The notes under the pieces are model-generated. The model worked only from the letters and a program-made list of their open reading frames with translations, did no database searches and was not told where the DNA came from. From DASRHK01 sp963776465 (GTDB lineage Bacteria > Pseudomonadota > Gammaproteobacteria > Nevskiales > Nevskiaceae): 64,000 bases of DNA. The stretch spans positions 62,001 to 126,000 of the forward strand of contig CAVZMV010000001.1 in NCBI GenBank assembly GCA_963776465.1, written 5' to 3'. Numbering within the stretch: the first letter of the stretch is position 1; each line of letters starts with the position of its first letter. Of the stretch, positions 26,557 to 34,391 are shown piece after piece. The position numbers and the translations under genes were made by a program.

Positions 26557-27080
26557 GCTTGCGTCCCCTGCTCCTGTTCCTTGCCTTGGTGCCCGTCTGC
26601 GCCGAGGCTCGCGTCGTCGATGCCCGCGCCAACGGCTTCACCGTCGACAACTCCGTGGTCGTGCCGGTGGACGCTGCGACCGCGTGGAAGGCGCTGGTGA
26701 AGAACGTCGACGAGTGGTGGCCCAAGAGCCACTCCTGGTTCGGCAAGGAAGGACGTTTCCGCATCGAGCCGCGCGCGGGCGGCTGCTTCTGCGAGACCTC
26801 GGGCAAGCGCGAGGCGCTGCACATGACCGTGAGCTTCGTCGATCCGGAGCGCCTGCTGCGCATGCTGGGCGGCCTGGGTCCGCTGCAGGGCATGGGCCTG
26901 ACCGGCGCGCTGGAGTGGCGCCTGGAGCCCGCCGAAGGCGACACGCGCATCACGCTGCACTACGTCGCCGGCGGCTACACCACCGAGGACCTGGTCAAGT
27001 TTGCGGCCATCGTCGACCAGGTCCAGGCGATCCAGCTCGGCGGCCTGGAGCACTTCCTGGTGCCGGCGTCCAAGCCATGA
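26553..27080 (+). CDS. Exported SRPBCC-like protein
   Basis: 175 residues: signal peptide (MSLRPLLLFLALVPVCAEA), then a START/SRPBCC fold with FTVDNSVVVPVDAATAWKALVKNVDEWWPKSHSW and a final amphipathic helix (VDQVQAIQLGGLEHF). Probably periplasmic binding of a hydrophobic ligand. ATGA overlap with the SDR gene and a four-base overlap with the following gene. Confidence 0.85.
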   Translation: MSLRPLLLFLALVPVCAEARVVDARANGFTVDNSVVVPVDAATAWKALVKNVDEWWPKSHSWFGKEGRFRIEPRAGGCFCETSGKREALHMTVSFVDPERLLRMLGGLGPLQGMGLTGALEWRLEPAEGDTRITLHYVAGGYTTEDLVKFAAIVDQVQAIQLGGLEHFLVPASKP

Positions 27081-27541
27081 GCACTGCCCTGTCGACGTCG
27101 GCCAAGGCGCTGTGCGTGGTCTACGCACTGATCGCGCTCCTGGCGCTGGTCGGCACCTGGGGACACAACGCCGCCTACCTGGACATGGGCTGGCTCGCGG
27201 CAAACCTGCAGTTCTGGAGCGACACGCTGATCAGCGAGGCGAGCACGTCGATCACCATCGACCTCTTCTTCCTGGCGGCGGCGCTGAACCTCTGGACCGT
27301 GCTGGAAGCTCGGCGCATCGGACTCAAGGGCGTCTGGCTCTACATCGTCGCAGGCCTGCTGGTCGCGATCAGCGTCAGCTTTCCGCTCTTCATGATCCAC
27401 CGCGAGCGCGTGCTCGCCGCGCGCGGCGATGCTGCTGCCGGCGGCTCGCTCAAGACGGGCGACATCATCGGCCTGTCCGTGCTCGGCGTGGCTTCGGTGA
27501 TCTTCGCCGCGCGCACCTTCATCCACCAGGCAGGCCAATGA
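27077..27541 (+). CDS. DUF2834-like membrane protein
   Basis: 154 residues, about four helices. The AANLQFWSDTLISEASTSITIDLFFLAAALNLWTVLEARRIGLKGVW region fits DUF2834 small membrane proteins of unknown function. Overlaps both neighbours by four bases in the SDR/SRPBCC/OYE operon. Confidence 0.82.
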   Translation: MSTALSTSAKALCVVYALIALLALVGTWGHNAAYLDMGWLAANLQFWSDTLISEASTSITIDLFFLAAALNLWTVLEARRIGLKGVWLYIVAGLLVAISVSFPLFMIHRERVLAARGDAAAGGSLKTGDIIGLSVLGVASVIFAARTFIHQAGQ

Positions 27542-28776
27542 ACCCCTCGCAGATCCTCGGGCAGCCGATCACGCTCGCCAACGGACACACCATCAAGAAC
27601 CGCATCGCCAAGTCGGCGATGAGCGAGCAGCTGGGCACGGCCGACAACCGGCCGACGCCGCGGCTCGACCGGCTGTACCAGGCCTGGGCCGACGGCGGGC
27701 TGGGCCTGTGCTTCACCGGCAACGTCATGGTGGACCGCCGTGCCATCGGCGAGCCCAACAACGTCGTCGTCGAGGACGAGTCGGACCTGGCGGCGCTGCA
27801 GCGCTGGGCGGCCGCCGGCTCGCGCAACGGCTGCGCGCTGTGGATGCAGGTCAACCATCCGGGCAAGCAGGCCCCCAAGGGCCTGAACCGCGAGACGGTG
27901 TCGCCGTCGGCCATCCCCTTCCGCAAGGACATGGCGTCGTTCTTCGCCACGCCGCGCGAGCTCGCGGCGGCAGAGATCGAGGAGATCGTCGCGCGCTTCG
28001 GCCGCGCCGCCGCGATCGCCCGCAAGGCGGGCTTCGCGGGCGTGCAGATCCATGGCGCACACGGCTATCTCGTCAACCAGTTCCTGTCGCCGCATCACAA
28101 CCAGCGCACCGATGACTGGGGCGGCACGCCGGAGAAGCGGCGTCGCTTCGTGCTAGCGGTGCTCGGGGAGATGCGACGCCAGGTCGGCGCCGGCTTCCCC
28201 ATCGGCATCAAGCTCAACTCCGCCGACTTCCAGCGCGGCGGCTTCACCGAGGAGGAATCGCTCGACACCATCCGCGCGCTTGCGGAAGGCGGCATCGAGA
28301 TGATCGACATCTCCGGCGGCACCTACGAGACGCCGGCGATGACGGGGCTGATGAAGGAGAGCACGCGCCAGCGCGAGGCGTACTTCCTCGAGTTCGCCGA
28401 GAAGGCGCGCGACGCGGTCAAGGTTCCGCTCATGCTGACCGGGGGCTTCCGCACCCTGGGCGGGATGGCGGAGGCGATCGCCAGCGGCGCGGTGGATTTC
28501 GTCGGGCTGGCGCGACCCCTGGCGCTGGAGGTGGACCTGCCGGCGCGCCTGCTACGCGGCGAGGAGCCGCGCCATCAGGTGCGGCCGATCCGCACGGGCA
28601 TCCGGCTGATCGACAGCTCGGGACTTATGGAGACGGCGTGGTACTCGCGCCAGCTGCGGCGCATCGGCTCGGGTCGCAATCCGAAGCCCAACGAGTCGGG
28701 CCTGGGTGCGTTCGCCGCCGGCCTGATCGAGAACGGGTGGCACACGTTCAGGACGCGGCGGTTGCGGGCGACCTAG
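27538..28776 (+). CDS. NADH:flavin oxidoreductase (Old Yellow Enzyme family)
   Basis: 412 residues in a single FMN-binding TIM barrel. IKNRIAKSAMSE, MQVNHPGKQ, the substrate-binding IHGAHGYLVNQFLSP, RTDDWGG and the FMN-phosphate motif LTGGFRT are visible. No C-terminal iron-sulfur or second flavin domain. It reduces activated C=C bonds such as enones. Last gene of the operon beginning with the SDR, which suggests sequential reduction of one substrate. Confidence 0.93.
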   Translation: MNPSQILGQPITLANGHTIKNRIAKSAMSEQLGTADNRPTPRLDRLYQAWADGGLGLCFTGNVMVDRRAIGEPNNVVVEDESDLAALQRWAAAGSRNGCALWMQVNHPGKQAPKGLNRETVSPSAIPFRKDMASFFATPRELAAAEIEEIVARFGRAAAIARKAGFAGVQIHGAHGYLVNQFLSPHHNQRTDDWGGTPEKRRRFVLAVLGEMRRQVGAGFPIGIKLNSADFQRGGFTEEESLDTIRALAEGGIEMIDISGGTYETPAMTGLMKESTRQREAYFLEFAEKARDAVKVPLMLTGGFRTLGGMAEAIASGAVDFVGLARPLALEVDLPARLLRGEEPRHQVRPIRTGIRLIDSSGLMETAWYSRQLRRIGSGRNPKPNESGLGAFAAGLIENGWHTFRTRRLRAT

Positions 28777-29486
28777 AAGCGCAGCTCCACCGACACCGAC
28801 GGCGCGGGCGCGAACTGCGTCGAGGACTCCTCGCGCCACGGCGTGTTGGCGATGTGCTGCGGCTCGGTGAAGCTCGGACCGATGCTCAGCCGTCCTACCG
28901 GCGTCAGGAACTCGCGCAGGTCGTGGTTGGAGAGCACGCCGATCGCCGCGCCGCTCAGCACGTCGACCGTGTAATGATCCTCGGCCTTCACGCGCGAATA
29001 GCCGACGAAGCCCGCGAGCAGGTAGGCGGACGCGCCCCAGCCCCAGCCGTATTCCTTGCGGATGAACTCGGCGCCGGCGAACGACACGGCGCTGTGACCC
29101 GACGGGAACGAGTGTCCGTCACCGTTGGGGCGCTCCGCGTCCACCGAGTACTTCAGCGTGTAGGTCGCCGCCAGCGTGCGGCCCATGGCCAGCATCAGGT
29201 CATGCCGCGCGTGGCCGTTCATGCGCGTGATGATGTCGGTGTTGAAATCGCGGCCACCGAAATGAAGCTTGCTCTCGGTGAGCTGCTGCGACTCCTGCGG
29301 CGGATCGTCGTCGGTGAAGAAGAACGTCGCCGCGAGCGCCGTGAGCGGGATGCCGATCAGCAGCATGTCGCCGGCGAACTCCTGCGTGCGCACGTCCTCG
29401 GACAGCGAGTCCTTGGAGGCCGCGGCGCTGAGCCCGGAGTGGAGAACGAGGGTGGCGAGGAAGAAAGCTCCGGCTAGGGATCGCAT
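28773..29486 (-). CDS. PAP2 family phosphatase, exported
   Basis: 237 residues with signal peptide. All three PAP2 motifs are present: KYSVDAERPNG, PSGHS and SRVKAEDHYTVDVLSG. Hydrolyses phosphate esters such as phosphatidate or polyprenyl pyrophosphate on the periplasmic side. The start MRSLAGAF at 29486 gives a proper signal; the frame extends 105 bases upstream without one. Stop overlaps the OYE stop. Confidence 0.92.
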   Translation of the reverse strand: MRSLAGAFFLATLVLHSGLSAAASKDSLSEDVRTQEFAGDMLLIGIPLTALAATFFFTDDDPPQESQQLTESKLHFGGRDFNTDIITRMNGHARHDLMLAMGRTLAATYTLKYSVDAERPNGDGHSFPSGHSAVSFAGAEFIRKEYGWGWGASAYLLAGFVGYSRVKAEDHYTVDVLSGAAIGVLSNHDLREFLTPVGRLSIGPSFTEPQHIANTPWREESSTQFAPAPSVSVELRF

Positions 29487-29809
29487 GATCGACTCGAGAT
29501 AGAAAAAAGGGAAAAGCCACCGCGAGGCGAGCAACCGTGCCTGGAGATGCGCGCCGAGGAACGGCACGCGAGAGAAGAAGCGTTGCGACACGAAGCGAGC
29601 GGTAACCGACGGCTAGGACAACGGCGTGCAGTTTAGCAAAGTCCCACCCGCGGATCGTGATGCACTTCACGAATCGGCATGGGGGAAAAACTCCTCATCA
29701 CCCTTGCGCGACGCAGCAGCCCGGACCGAAAAGCGTCGCCGCTTCGCGACGCCTTTTGACGGAACGCGCCTCCCGGGCCGCCCTCTAAAACTCATACAGG
29801 AGGTGACTC
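29487..29809. other. 323-base non-coding gap between divergent genes
   Basis: No convincing reading frame. It must hold the promoters of the PAP2 gene (leftward) and the YXWGXW-repeat gene (rightward). It contains a terminator-like hairpin (29733-29757) and an A-rich block (GGGGGAAAAAC at 29681 onward). The hairpin has no gene upstream on the plus strand that it could end. Confidence 0.6.
29733..29757 (+). terminator. Terminator-like hairpin without an upstream gene
   Basis: Seven-base perfect stem GCGTCGC (29733-29739) with GCGACGC (29746-29752), loop CGCTTC, followed by CTTTT, and preceded by GAAAA. Could end a small RNA or attenuate the mRNA of the gene at 29810. Confidence 0.5.
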
Positions 29810-30151
29810 ATGATCCGTCGCAAATGGCTTGCGCTGCCGTTGCTGGTACTGGGACTCGCAGCGACCACCCCGGTCCCGTCGCTGGCGGGAATCACGGTGC
29901 AGATCGGTCCCCCGCCCCCCAAGGTCGTAGCGCCCCCGCCCGCGCGCAGCGGCTACGTCTGGGCACCGGGTTATTGGGACTGGGACGGCGCCCAATACGT
30001 CTGGAAGGAAGGCCGCTGGGAATCCGAGCGCAAGGGCTACCGCTGGCGCGAGCAGCGCTGGATCGAGCGCAACGGCAGCTGGGTGGCCGAGCCGGGCATG
30101 TGGGAGCCGATCGACGGCCCCGTGCCGCCGCCGCCACCGCCACCGCGCTGA
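29810..30151 (+). CDS. YXWGXW-repeat (DUF-type) exported protein
   Basis: 113 residues with signal peptide cleaved near SLAG. The mature chain carries WAPGYWDWDGAQYVWKEGRW and similar aromatic repeats of the WXXGXW/YXWGXW type, then a poly-proline end. Function unknown in the family; periplasmic or outer-membrane associated. A very strong AGGAGGTGA ribosome-binding site precedes the ATG, suggesting high expression. Confidence 0.88.
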   Translation: MIRRKWLALPLLVLGLAATTPVPSLAGITVQIGPPPPKVVAPPPARSGYVWAPGYWDWDGAQYVWKEGRWESERKGYRWREQRWIERNGSWVAEPGMWEPIDGPVPPPPPPPR

Positions 30152-30165
30152 AGAGGTAAAACCGG

Positions 30166-30189
30166 ACGCGGGCCTTCGGGCCCGCGTTT
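30166..30189 (+). terminator. Intrinsic terminator with UUCG tetraloop
   Basis: Perfect nine-base stem ACGCGGGCC (30166-30174) with GGCCCGCGT (30179-30187), TTCG loop, then TTT. Follows the stop of the YXWGXW gene by 14 bases. Confidence 0.85.
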
Positions 30190-30209
30190 GATTGTGAGCG
30201 GCACCACCA

Positions 30210-31184
30210 ATGGACGGCCCCATGGAAAAGAACAAAGCCGAAAAGAAGGACGACGGGAAGAAGCCGGGCTTCTGGAAGCGCTTCTTCAACGACATCTCGG
30301 AGCACGACCTGCCGGTGTTCTCGGCGGCGATCGCCTACTACACGACCCTTTCGCTCTCGCCGCTGGTCCTGCTGGCGATCGTGTTCATGGGCGCGCTCTA
30401 CCCGTCGGCCCAGGATCGCTTCATCTACGAGATCGGCGCCCTGGTCGGCCACGACGGCCAGAAGGTGTTCCAGACCATCATCCAGAACGCGTCCAACAAG
30501 CCCGACCTGCGCCAGGCCGCGGGCTGGATCGGCGCCGCGCTCCTGCTCATCACCGCCTCGGCCGTGTTCGGGCAGCTGCAGACGGCGCTCAACCGCGTGT
30601 GGGGCATGACCAACAAGACCTACAGCGGCGTCCGCGGCTTCCTGCGCCGACGCCTGTTCTCCGCCGGGGTGCTGCTCGCGGTCCTGTTCCTGACGCTGAT
30701 CTCCTTTGTCGCGCAGGCGTTGCTCAACCTGATCGCCTCGTCCGACGTGATCGGCTTGAAGATCGCCTGGTGGGCCTTCAGCGTGCTGCTCTACGCGTGC
30801 CTCTTCACCACGCTGTACCGATGGCTGCCCGATGGCCGCGTGCCGTGGACGACCGCGTTCCGCGGCGGCCTGATGACGACGTTCATGTTCATGGTCGGGC
30901 GCACGCTGATCGGCGTGTACTTGAGCAAGAGCGACACCGCTGGCGCCTACGGTCCGGCGGGCGCGCTGATCATCATCCTGCTGTGGGTCTATTACTCGAC
31001 GCTGGTGTTCCTGCTGTCGGCGCAGCTGCTCTACAGCGTGGCGCAGCACCGGCACTGGCGCTGGGCGGACAAGGGCGACATCGGCAAGGACGACGAGGCG
31101 ACGCGCGTTCCGAAGAGCGAGACCGCGGTGCGGCAAGCCAAGGCCGATGCACCCGCGGCGAAAAGGAGCCACACTCGCGCCTGA
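30210..31184 (+). CDS. YihY/virulence factor BrkB family membrane protein
   Basis: 324 residues with six helices. FSAAIAYYTTLSLSPLVLL and the terminal AYGPAGALIIILLWVYYSTLVFLLSAQL match the YihY/BrkB family, once misassigned as ribonuclease BN. Inner-membrane; role unknown, possibly transport. A second ATG at 30222 is equally likely as start. Charged C-terminal tail of about 45 residues. Confidence 0.92.
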   Translation: MDGPMEKNKAEKKDDGKKPGFWKRFFNDISEHDLPVFSAAIAYYTTLSLSPLVLLAIVFMGALYPSAQDRFIYEIGALVGHDGQKVFQTIIQNASNKPDLRQAAGWIGAALLLITASAVFGQLQTALNRVWGMTNKTYSGVRGFLRRRLFSAGVLLAVLFLTLISFVAQALLNLIASSDVIGLKIAWWAFSVLLYACLFTTLYRWLPDGRVPWTTAFRGGLMTTFMFMVGRTLIGVYLSKSDTAGAYGPAGALIIILLWVYYSTLVFLLSAQLLYSVAQHRHWRWADKGDIGKDDEATRVPKSETAVRQAKADAPAAKRSHTRA

Positions 31185-31185
31185 A

Positions 31186-31699
31186 ATGCGCGATCCGAAA
31201 CTCCTCAAATTCATCCTGCGTGACGGCAGTATCGCCGCGATCACGCTCGTGCTCTGGCTACTGCTTGTGAAGAACGGCGGCAGCGTGGCAATGCAGGTCC
31301 TTGTCGGCCTGCTGACCGTCGTCGTCGGCTACCTCGGTACACGAGTGGGGACATCTGATCGGCTGCTGGGCGCGCCGCAGCGTCGTGGTGCTGCCGGATC
31401 GCGTCACGGCGGTGTTCCTCTTCAACTTCGACGTGGGCCGCAACGACCGGCGGCAGTTCAACGCCATGGTCATGGGCGGCTTCGCCGCCAGCATCGCCTT
31501 CGTGATTCTGCTGGTCGCCGTGCTGCCGCTGAACCTGCTCGCCGGGAAGATCGCGATGATCCTGACCGTGATCGGGGTCGCCGCCACCTTCATCTTCGAA
31601 GTGCCGACGGCGTGGCGCGTGTTCCGCGGCGCGCCGCTGCCGCAGCAGGGCCCGGCGTTCGTGTCCACGAGTCGCGAGTCTGGCCGGTCACCCGGATAG
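31186..31699 (+). pseudogene. Membrane protein with HEWGH zinc-protease-like motif, frameshifted
   Basis: Two reading frames together encode about 170 residues. The first ends a hydrophobic helix at VGLLTVVVGYL. Removing one g in ctcggtac (31336-31337) continues into VHEWGHLIGCWARRSVVVLPDRVTAVFLFNFDVGRNDRRQF and two further helices. HEWGH is an HExxH zinc motif set at the end of a membrane helix, as in site-2-protease-like enzymes. The start follows the YihY stop by one base. A single extra base in a two-g run may be a sequencing error, in which case the gene is intact. Confidence 0.65.
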
Positions 31700-31786
31700 C
31701 TTCGCCGGGGGACGACTTAAAAGCTCCGTTAGCCTCGAGTGGCGCCATCCCTGGCGCCACACGCCCCCGTCGAAGCTATCCGGGTG
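31689..31786 (-). repeat. Composite stem-loop element A
   Basis: Perfect 16-base outer arms (31689-31704 with 31771-31786), extended by the partly paired G-run/C-run next to them, enclose an inner hairpin GTGGCGCC/GGCGCCAC (31739-31760). Read on the minus strand the order is arm, hairpin, single-stranded segment, arm, the same as elements B, C and D, though its internal segment (31711-31738) is diverged. It begins inside the stop region of the HEWGH gene and stands between convergent genes. Confidence 0.75.
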
Positions 31787-31819
31787 CCGCTTGGCAGGCC
31801 GCGACGGCAGCGGACGTCG

Positions 31820-31904
31820 GGAGCCCTTCCAGGAACGTACGCGCCAGGGACGGCGCGTCCGTAGGCTACATGGATGTATTCATGCCGGTCCTGGAAGGGC
31901 TTCC
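31820..31904 (+). repeat. Composite stem-loop element B with conserved core
   Basis: Outer arms 31822-31834 and 31889-31901 are perfectly complementary over 13 bases. Inside lie a CGCGCC/GGCGCG hairpin (31840-31857) and the core CTACATGGATGTATTCATG (31866-31884). The core recurs at 57546 and 57691 with different arms. It ends 14 bases before the stop of the convergent FAD oxidoreductase gene. Confidence 0.8.
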
Positions 31905-31917
31905 GGCGTTCGCCCGA

Positions 31918-33243
31918 TCAAGCCTTCCGCGCCAGCTGTCGATCCACGCGCGCGTCCATGCCGGCGAAGATGCCGATGAGGCTCTTCACCAGCAGCCAGC
32001 GCAATGGTTCGGGTGGGATTGGGATGCCGCGGCGCTTGAGCAGCGCCGCATCCTCGTTGTCGACGCTCATCACGCTGTCGGCGAGCAGACGTCCCATGTA
32101 GGTCGCCTGCGCGATGCCGTGGCCGTTGTAGGCCAGGCCGTAGTGCACGTTGCCGCGCAGGCCGCTGGTGCCGCACATCGGCAGGAAGTCCAGCGTCATG
32201 CCGATCCAGCCGCCCCAGAAGCACTCGATCGCCACGTCGTCGAGCATCGGGAAGCGGTCGCGGAACGCGCGCGTCAGCGCGGCGAACGCTTGCGGCTGCT
32301 CGGGCGGCGCCAGGCCGCCGCCGTAAACGTAGTTCACGACCTTGGAGCCGCCGACGATGCGGCAGTCGGCGCCGAGCCGATAGCTCTCCAGGATCTCGTG
32401 CGCGGTGTAGACGCCTTCGCGTCCCTGCCAGCCTACCGCGGCGCGCTGCTCGGCCGTGAGCGGCGCGGTGCGGAACAGCGACACGCGCACGGGGCAGACC
32501 CGATGGCCCAGGCGCTTGAGCGTCACCGGCGTGAACGCGTTGGTGGCGATCACGAGCTTGTCCGCGGTGACGGTGCCGGACGCGGTGCGCACGCGCAGCT
32601 GCGCGCCTTCCTCGATGTCGATCACCTGCGACTGCTCGTGGACGCGCACCGATTTGCAGACCGCCTTGCGCAGGCCCATCACGTATTTGCCCGGATGCAG
32701 ATGGCCACCGCAGCCTTCGAGCACGCCGAAGCGGAACGCGGGCGGCAGGTTGCGCCGCCGCATCTCGGTCTCGTCGAGGAAGGTCACCTCCGCGCCGAGC
32801 CCGGCACCGACGTCGGCCGCCTTGCGCAGCGCCTTCTCCTGCTTCGGATGCACGCCGGCGATGATGTTGGCGGAGGCGACGTACTCGCAGTCTATGAGGT
32901 ACTTGTCGATCACCGCCTCGGCGTAGAGCACGGCGCGGTCGGCAAAGCGCATCAGCGACCCCGCCTTGTCCTTGCCGAACATCATCTGCAGCGTCGGCGC
33001 GTCCTTGCCGATGGTCGGCGTCAGATGTCCCGCGTTGCGGCCGCTGGCGCCGAAGCCGCAGAACTGCTGCTCGAGCAGCACCACGTCGACGCCGCGCTCG
33101 CGCAGGGTCAGCGCGGTGGACATGCCGGTGTAGCCGCCGCCGATGATGACGACGTCGGCCTTGACGTCGCCGTCCAGCGGCGGCGCCAGCGTCTCGGGCT
33201 GCGTCACCCAGGGACTGAGCGAAAGGACTTCAGGCGCGCTCAT
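31918..33243 (-). CDS. FAD-dependent oxidoreductase, PuuB/DadA-like amine oxidase
   Basis: 441 residues. VVIIGGGYTGMSTALTLRERGVDVVLLE is the FAD dinucleotide-binding motif; GFGASGRNAGHL and the C-terminal GLRGNVHYGLAYNGHGIAQATYMGRLLA fit the DAO family, close in layout to gamma-glutamylputrescine oxidase. It oxidises a C-N bond of an amine or amino acid. The start at 33243 lies five bases after the stop of the upstream small membrane protein gene, so the two are probably co-transcribed. Confidence 0.92.
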   Translation of the reverse strand: MSAPEVLSLSPWVTQPETLAPPLDGDVKADVVIIGGGYTGMSTALTLRERGVDVVLLEQQFCGFGASGRNAGHLTPTIGKDAPTLQMMFGKDKAGSLMRFADRAVLYAEAVIDKYLIDCEYVASANIIAGVHPKQEKALRKAADVGAGLGAEVTFLDETEMRRRNLPPAFRFGVLEGCGGHLHPGKYVMGLRKAVCKSVRVHEQSQVIDIEEGAQLRVRTASGTVTADKLVIATNAFTPVTLKRLGHRVCPVRVSLFRTAPLTAEQRAAVGWQGREGVYTAHEILESYRLGADCRIVGGSKVVNYVYGGGLAPPEQPQAFAALTRAFRDRFPMLDDVAIECFWGGWIGMTLDFLPMCGTSGLRGNVHYGLAYNGHGIAQATYMGRLLADSVMSVDNEDAALLKRRGIPIPPEPLRWLLVKSLIGIFAGMDARVDRQLARKA

Positions 33244-33248
33244 GCGTC

Positions 33249-33728
33249 TTAGCTCACGACGAAGCGCAAGTACTCGTCCGCGCGCCGCTCCGCAAAGAGA
33301 TCGAGCACGAGCATCAGCGAGGACTGGATGACGAGGCCGATGCCGACGGCGTACCACAGGTCGCTGCGGCGCAGGACCAGCGTGAGCAGGATGCCGACGG
33401 CGAGCAGCGCGATCTCGATGCCCTTGTAGAGCTTGAAATTGGCGATGACGGTCTGCATGCGGGACGTTTCGGCGGCGACGAAGGCAGCGCGATCGGCCGC
33501 GTGCTGCGCCTGCAGCGACGCGACCTGCCGGTCGGTGCGGAAAAACACCGTGCCGCCGACGACGAGCTGGATCGCAGCGATGGCGATGAGCGGATACGCC
33601 ATCGCCTTGTAGCGGCCGGCGCCGTGCAGCAGGTACGCGGAGGCGACGAGGGCAGCCACGCCCACGGCCATGAACAAGCCCGCCTCCGACTTCTCGGCGG
33701 AAAAGTAGCTGACGATCTGATCCGACAT
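33249..33728 (-). CDS. Membrane protein of unknown function
   Basis: 159 residues with about four hydrophobic helices separated by a charged, possibly coiled segment (TDRQVASLQAQHAADRAAFVAAETSRMQ, about 65-92). I recognise no domain. It is co-oriented with the FAD oxidoreductase five bases downstream and divergent from the SGNH esterase. Confidence 0.78.
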   Translation of the reverse strand: MSDQIVSYFSAEKSEAGLFMAVGVAALVASAYLLHGAGRYKAMAYPLIAIAAIQLVVGGTVFFRTDRQVASLQAQHAADRAAFVAAETSRMQTVIANFKLYKGIEIALLAVGILLTLVLRRSDLWYAVGIGLVIQSSLMLVLDLFAERRADEYLRFVVS

Positions 33729-33791
33729 CGATCCCCCCCGGGGCCGCTACCCTACCGCAGAACCCGACGTTGCGGCTACGCTGCAAGCGTC

Positions 33792-34391
33792 ATGCGCATC
33801 GCGCTCCTGCTGATTCTTCTGCTCGCCGGCTGCGGTGAATCCGCGCCGAAGCTTACGCGATTGCCCGGCGACGCGGTGATCCTCGCGTTCGGCGACAGCC
33901 TGACCGCAGGCTACGGCGCGTCGACGGACGAGGCATATCCAGCGCGACTGTCGGCGCTGATCCATCGCACCGTGGTCAACGCCGGCGTCTCTGGCGAGAC
34001 GACGGCGGAGGGACTAAAGCGCCTGCCGGGCGTCCTCGACCAGACCAATCCTCGCCTGGTGATCCTCTGCCTGGGCGGCAACGACATGTTGCGGCAGATG
34101 GACCGCGCCGCGATGCGCGCCAACCTGCAGGTGATGATCCGCGAGATCCGCGGCCGCGGGATCCCCGTGGTGCTGCTGGGCGTGCCCGAGCCCAAGCTGC
34201 TGCGCCTGTCCGCCGAGCCCAGCTACGAGACCCTGGCGAAGGAGTTCAAGCTGCCGCTGCAGCGCGACGCGATCTCGGAAGTGCTCGGGGATCGCAGCCT
34301 GAAATCAGACGAGCTGCATCCCAACGCCGCCGGCTATCGGCGAATGGCGGAGGCGGTTGCGGAGCTGCTCAGGGACGCCGGCGCCGTTTGA
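33792..34391 (+). CDS. SGNH-family arylesterase / lysophospholipase (TesA-like) lipoprotein
   Basis: 199 residues with lipobox LLLAGC (Cys14). GDSLTAGYG carries the nucleophilic Ser, NAGVSGE the Gly block, GGND the Asn and DELHPN the Asp-His pair, so all four SGNH blocks are intact. Cleaves acyl-thioesters, aryl esters or lysophospholipids in the envelope. Its 3' end overlaps the convergent CocE/NonD gene by 23 bases. Confidence 0.93.
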   Translation: MRIALLLILLLAGCGESAPKLTRLPGDAVILAFGDSLTAGYGASTDEAYPARLSALIHRTVVNAGVSGETTAEGLKRLPGVLDQTNPRLVILCLGGNDMLRQMDRAAMRANLQVMIREIRGRGIPVVLLGVPEPKLLRLSAEPSYETLAKEFKLPLQRDAISEVLGDRSLKSDELHPNAAGYRRMAEAVAELLRDAGAV

